Below are positions 60,645 to 64,000 of a stretch of 64,000 nt of DNA, one piece after another. The stretch is from the NCBI GenBank assembly GCA_040004775.1, contig JBDUAD010000002.1, positions 17,619 through 81,618 on the forward strand, in the 5' to 3' direction. The DNA comes from JALZBL01 sp040004775 (lineage in GTDB: Bacteria > Actinomycetota > Actinomycetes > Mycobacteriales > Jatrophihabitantaceae). A program made the translations under genes and the position numbers. The notes under the pieces were generated by a model. It searched no databases. It saw nothing but the letters and a program-made list of their open reading frames with translations, and was not told the origin of the DNA. Position 1 is the stretch's first letter, and every line of letters starts with the position of its first letter.

Positions 60645-60871
60645 GATTCCTCCGGTGGTGGCGGCTGACGGGCGTTGGCCCGCTGCACACCCGAGGTTGC
60701 GCCGATGAGGGCCGCGCCGGCATCGGGAGAACTCCCGAGGTCTTGTGTCCCAGCTACTCCCTGTTCAGGGACGATCCCTAGTACACGGCCAGGCATGCAC
60801 AGGGGGGCCAGGCCATCCACATCCTGGACGTCACGCGCGCACTGGATCGCTCGTGCACGCACAGTCGTCCC

Positions 60872-61426
60872 ATGTCGCGAATCCGGTGGGTGGCCGCGGT
60901 CGCCGTCCTGGTGGTGACCTGCACGCTGGCGCCCGGCCCGAGCGGTGCCATCTCGTTGTCTGCCGCGATGAGCCGGTCGCCGAGGTGGACGTTGCCCGCG
61001 CCGTCGGTCGGGCTGGGGACGATGTATCGGTCGCCGGTGGACCAGCTTCGGGTGCTGAGACCGTTTCAACCTCCGCGCACCCAATACGGGCCGGGGCACC
61101 GCGGCGTGGACCTCGCCCTCGCCGCGGGCGGGTTGGTCCGGGCGGCGGCGACCGGAGTGGTGTCCTTCGCCGGTCCGGTCGCCGGGCGCGGTGTCGTGGT
61201 CGTGCTGCATCCCGACGGCATTCGCACCGAGTACGAACCGGTTGCCGCCGCGGTGCAACGCGGAGCCGCGGTGGCCGCCGGGCAAACGATAGGGACGCTT
61301 CGAGGTTTGCATGCGGGCTGCGCGGGTCCGTGCCTGCATTGGGGTGCCCGCCGCGGCGAGGTCTACATCGATCCCCTGGGACTCCTGCGCCCGCTGGGGC
61401 CGGTCCGGCTGCTGCCGTGGCGATGA
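60872..61426 (+). CDS. Exported M23-family (LytM-type) peptidase-like protein
   Basis: 184 residues from ATG 60872. An N-terminal signal peptide (MSRIRWVAAVAVLVVTCTLAPG) is followed by a LytM beta-barrel domain. Its zinc motif HxxxD is GPGHRGVDLALAAG near residue 80. The second motif, normally HxH, is PCLHWGAR, with Cys in place of the first His. Two Cys (GCAGPC) flank it and may form a disulfide. If the catalytic His is truly absent, the protein may be a non-hydrolytic activator or scaffold at the cell wall. Position beside rpsB is conserved in actinobacteria (Rv2891). Confidence 0.85.
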   Translation: MSRIRWVAAVAVLVVTCTLAPGPSGAISLSAAMSRSPRWTLPAPSVGLGTMYRSPVDQLRVLRPFQPPRTQYGPGHRGVDLALAAGGLVRAAATGVVSFAGPVAGRGVVVVLHPDGIRTEYEPVAAAVQRGAAVAAGQTIGTLRGLHAGCAGPCLHWGARRGEVYIDPLGLLRPLGPVRLLPWR

Positions 61427-61492
61427 GGCGACCGTGGATGGCCGCCGGCGGTCGCGCTGACGGTAGACGTCGAGCCGGGCTGTGCGTGGTGA

Positions 61493-62485
61493 TCAGGCGC
61501 GAGGGTGTGCCTGGTTGTAGGTCGACCGCAGCCGCTCGACCGAGACGTGGGTGTAGATCTGCGTCGTCGCCAGGGATGCGTGTCCGAGCAGTTCCTGCAC
61601 GGCGCGCAGGTCTGCGCCGCCCTCGAGCAGGTGGGTGGCCGCACTGTGACGCAATCCGTGCGGCCCGATGTCGGGCGCCGACGCCAGCTGCGCCGTGCGC
61701 CGGTGCACTATGCGGCGTACCTCCCGCTGGTCGAGCCTTGCGCCGCGCGCACCGAGCAGCAGGGCCGCGCCGCTCGCCTCGGTGGCCAGTCCAGGCCGCC
61801 CGTCCTCCAACCAGGCCTCGACGGCCCGGTCGGCCGGCAGCCCGAACGGAACCGTGCGTTCCTTGCGGCCCTTCCCCAGCACGCGCACCACGCGCCGGTG
61901 TCGATCAAGGTGACCCACGTCCAGCGCGACCAGCTCAGCGACCCGGATCCCGGTGCCGTACAGCAGTTCGACGACCACCTGGTCGCGGCGACCAAGCGGC
62001 TCGCTCTCCCTCGATCGGGGACCCGCCGGTTCCAGAAGCGCCGCGGCTTGTTCCACGTCGAGCACCGCCGGCAGGCTGCGGTGGGCTCGCGAGGTGGCCA
62101 GTAGGGCGCCGGGGTCGTGCTCGGCGAGTCCCTCGCGCTGCGCCCACGCGGTGAAGGTCCGCGCCGCGGCCGCCCGCCGGGCCAGGCTGGCGCGCGCCGA
62201 TCCTGACGTGCGCATCCGGGCCAACCAGCTGCGCAGCACGGGCAGGCCCAGCTCGTCGGGGGTGCTGGCCCCTAGGCGCGCGGCGTGCACTAGCAGCTCG
62301 AGAACGTCGCGGCGGTAGGCCCGCACCGTGTGCGGGGACCGGTCCCGCTCGAGGCTCAGATACCGAACGAATCGTTCGGCTGCGTCAACCAGAGCGGTGG
62401 GCAGGTCCTCCGCCGCGCCGACCTCGCTGCTCGACGGCCGCCGACTCGCCTCGACCCGTCGTTGACGGGTAGGTCCGACTGCCAT
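61493..62485 (-). CDS. XerC/XerD-like tyrosine recombinase
   Basis: 330 residues from ATG 62485 (MAVGPTRQRRVEASRR). N-terminal SAM-like core-binding domain (FVRYLSLERDRSPHTVRAYRRDV). The catalytic domain has all residues: Arg in GTGIRVAELVALDV, Lys in GKGRKERTVPFG, HGLRHSAATHLL, LGHASLATTQIYTHV with the Tyr nucleophile. It resolves chromosome dimers at dif with a partner. The order rpsB-M23-xerC-dprA equals the conserved one, so XerC is favoured over a mobile integrase. Confidence 0.9.
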   Translation of the reverse strand: MAVGPTRQRRVEASRRPSSSEVGAAEDLPTALVDAAERFVRYLSLERDRSPHTVRAYRRDVLELLVHAARLGASTPDELGLPVLRSWLARMRTSGSARASLARRAAAARTFTAWAQREGLAEHDPGALLATSRAHRSLPAVLDVEQAAALLEPAGPRSRESEPLGRRDQVVVELLYGTGIRVAELVALDVGHLDRHRRVVRVLGKGRKERTVPFGLPADRAVEAWLEDGRPGLATEASGAALLLGARGARLDQREVRRIVHRRTAQLASAPDIGPHGLRHSAATHLLEGGADLRAVQELLGHASLATTQIYTHVSVERLRSTYNQAHPRA

Positions 62486-62623
62486 GCGCCGACGGTGCGC
62501 CCGGCGGCAACCGTTGGCAAGGCGCCACGCGCCCAGCACGGCGTTCCCTTCGACGCCCTGGACAGCCGGCACTCGTTGGCGCCCTTAAGCGGTCGCCGGC
62601 CCGTCATCACCAATCCGTCTGCG

Positions 62624-63832
62624 TCAGCCAGCGCCACCTCCTCGCATCAATCGGTGTCCTTCGCGACCGGACTCCACCAGCCCGGCCAACTGCAGCACCG
62701 GCAGTGTGCGGATCACCTCCACTGCGGTCCGGCCGCTGGCCCGGCACAATCCCTCAACGTCGATCCAGCGGCGGGCCGGGAAGCCGTCGAGCACCGACCG
62801 CGCTACCGGGTCCAACTCGTCGTAGGGTCTCGGACCGCCTGCCGACAGATTGGGCAGCGGTACGGGCTGCGTACCGGGTGCACCGATGAGGCGGGCTGGT
62901 TCAACGCCACCTCCCACGACGGCGAGGACGTCCCCGGCTCCGGTGACGAGCTGCGCCGGCTCCCCGGAGCGGCGCAGGAGGTCGTGACAACCGACGGACA
63001 TGGCCGACGTGACCGGTCCCGGCACTGCGAGCACCAGACGACCGAGCGTCGCCGCATGCGCCGCGGTGTTGAGCGCTCCCGAGCGGCGGGCGGCCTCGAC
63101 GACGACCGTGGCCGCCGACAGTGCGGCGATCAGACGGTTCCGGCTCAAGAATCGGTGCCGCTGAGGCGCAGAGCCCGGCGGGCTCTCGCTGACCAGCAGT
63201 CCCTGGGCGGCCACATCCTCGAACAGCCGGGCGTGGGCCGGTGGGTACGGACGATCGAGCCCGCCGGCCGACACGAGCACCGTCGGACCGTCAGCGGCCA
63301 GCGCCGCTCGGTGGGCAGCGGCGTCGATGCCGAATGCGCCGCCGGAGACGACCGCTCGGCCCGAACCGGCCACGCCGTAGGCGACTTCGGTGGCCACCTG
63401 CTCGCCGTAGGCGGTGGCGGCTCGGGCGCCGACCACGGCCACGCCGGTCGCTCCGAGCTCGTCCAGGCCGGCGGGGCCGCGGATCCACAATGCCAGTGGC
63501 ACAGTTGGCTCGCCGCCGTACCGGGCGGCCCGCTCGCCGGCGCGCCAGGCGGCAATCCGAGCGGTCTGCGCCCGGTACAGCGGGGCGAACGCGAAGTGCG
63601 GCCAGTCCGGCGATTCGGGCGTGACCAAGCGCACGTCGTGACGGGCACCGGCCTCGAGGTCGGCTTCGCCGTCAGCCGTCCGGCGGGCCTCGGTCGCTGC
63701 GGCGACGTCGTTCGGCGCCTGGCCCGCCCGGATGGCTGCAGCAGCGGCTACTGGCCCACGCTCAACCACGAAGGCAGCGACGGCGAGGTCGCCGGGCTCG
63801 GCCACACGACTGAGGTACGCGCGCGCCGACAA
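62624..63832 (-). CDS. dprA: DNA processing protein DprA
   Basis: 402 residues from TTG 63832. DprA/Smf loads RecA on incoming single-stranded DNA. The Rossmann core is present: VGARAATAYGEQVA, VVSGGAFGIDAAAHRAAL, PPAHARLFEDVAAQG, FLSRNRLIAALS and GRLVLAVPGPV. A C-terminal winged-helix-like part ends the protein. The start is unsure: the frame stays open upstream to the window edge (base 64000) without another ATG, GTG or TTG, so the true start may be outside. The upstream part encodes Ala-Gly-Gly-Pro-Ser-Ser repeats. Confidence 0.93.
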   Translation of the reverse strand: MSARAYLSRVAEPGDLAVAAFVVERGPVAAAAAIRAGQAPNDVAAATEARRTADGEADLEAGARHDVRLVTPESPDWPHFAFAPLYRAQTARIAAWRAGERAARYGGEPTVPLALWIRGPAGLDELGATGVAVVGARAATAYGEQVATEVAYGVAGSGRAVVSGGAFGIDAAAHRAALAADGPTVLVSAGGLDRPYPPAHARLFEDVAAQGLLVSESPPGSAPQRHRFLSRNRLIAALSAATVVVEAARRSGALNTAAHAATLGRLVLAVPGPVTSAMSVGCHDLLRRSGEPAQLVTGAGDVLAVVGGGVEPARLIGAPGTQPVPLPNLSAGGPRPYDELDPVARSVLDGFPARRWIDVEGLCRASGRTAVEVIRTLPVLQLAGLVESGREGHRLMRGGGAG

Positions 63833-64000
63833 GACGTCGACCTGCGGTTCCTGGCGGCTGTCCGTCGGTCGGCGCCCCGTGATCGGCGCGGGCCTGGAAA
63901 CGGGGTGGTCGGGCGGTCGGGGACACTCGGCGGTGCGCGGCCCGACGGCCGAGCCCGGCCCTCCGGCCGAGCTCGGCCCTCCGGCGGAGCTCGGCCCCGC

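Noticed and set aside
60377..61339. Long minus-strand open frame antisense to the M23 gene
   Set aside because: It is Arg/Pro/Gly-rich with no recognisable motif, and the opposite strand codes for a clear signal peptide and LytM domain.
61493..62485. Phage or integrative-element integrase
   Set aside because: The recombinase has the full catalytic set, but sits in the conserved rpsB-M23-xerC-dprA order with no att repeats or cargo, so XerC is preferred.
1..64000. CRISPR array, tRNA or rRNA gene
   Set aside because: No regular spaced repeats or cloverleaf with CCA/T-loop signals were noticed; the only tandem arrays seen are short and lack spacers. A covariance-model search would settle it.

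Overview
The window is chromosomal DNA from a high-GC Gram-positive bacterium (Actinomycetota). The evidence is strong G/C bias at third codon positions, many GTG starts, ATGA/GTGA stop-start overlaps, the YlxR-NusA-RimP-IF2 block, an Eis-type acetyltransferase, DUF4439 and DUF2631 proteins, a 13E12/DUF222 HNH protein, and a gene order (dapB, pepR, pnp, rpsO, ribF, truB, rbfA, infB, ylxR, nusA, rimP, then ispG, rip1, dxr, then rlmN, cdsA, frr, pyrH, tsf, rpsB, M23 peptidase, xerC, dprA) that matches by memory the backbone of Mycobacterium tuberculosis Rv2773c-Rv2896c. I cannot assign a genus. No rRNA, tRNA, CRISPR array, insertion sequence or phage gene was recognised.

Layout. 1-4,085: a small membrane protein, dapB, an M16 peptidase and an HNH protein. 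4,228-8,500: a sulfate ABC importer operon (sbp-cysT-cysW-cysA) followed by a cysteine-free Rrf2 regulator. 8,538-12,631: an MFS transporter, pnp and rpsO. 12,789-18,414: ribF, a decayed recQ-like gene, then truB, a MATE transporter, a GNAT acetyltransferase and rbfA chained by GTGA overlaps, and a DUF503 protein. 18,507-23,388: infB-ylxR-nusA-rimP. 23,411-25,356: a short tandem repeat, two exported ferritin-like proteins and a HAD hydrolase. 25,458-30,844: an envelope glycopolymer island with an SDR, a TarI/IspD-like cytidylyltransferase, a GT2 glycosyltransferase, a coiled-coil protein and a LicD-methyltransferase fusion. 30,981-37,374: two acetyltransferases, ispG, site-2 protease, dxr and a DUF2631 protein. 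37,404-51,068: a polyamine/amino-acid island with PotDABC, agmatinase, a saccharopine-dehydrogenase-like protein, an Lrp regulator with a class III aminotransferase, two FAD oxidoreductases, and the divergent Lrp/alanine dehydrogenase pair. 51,078-53,364: a TetR/MFS efflux divergon. 53,334-60,071: rlmN, a decayed GST-type gene, cdsA, frr, pyrH, tsf, rpsB. 60,492-64,000: a small ORF, an M23 peptidase, a XerC-like recombinase and DprA.

How it fits together. The core is translation, RNA processing, cell-cycle and isoprenoid housekeeping, almost all on the minus strand. Accessory cassettes (sulfate, glycopolymer, polyamine, efflux) sit between these blocks. Three genes are visibly broken by several lesions each (recQ-like, aminoglycoside-phosphotransferase-like, glutathionyl-hydroquinone-reductase-like), so accessory genes are being lost. 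The most interesting parts are the CDP-polyol/LicD-methyltransferase glycopolymer locus, the sulfate operon with its linked regulator and dyad, and several large hairpins between ribosomal and translation-factor genes. All family calls are from reading the translations; no database search was possible.
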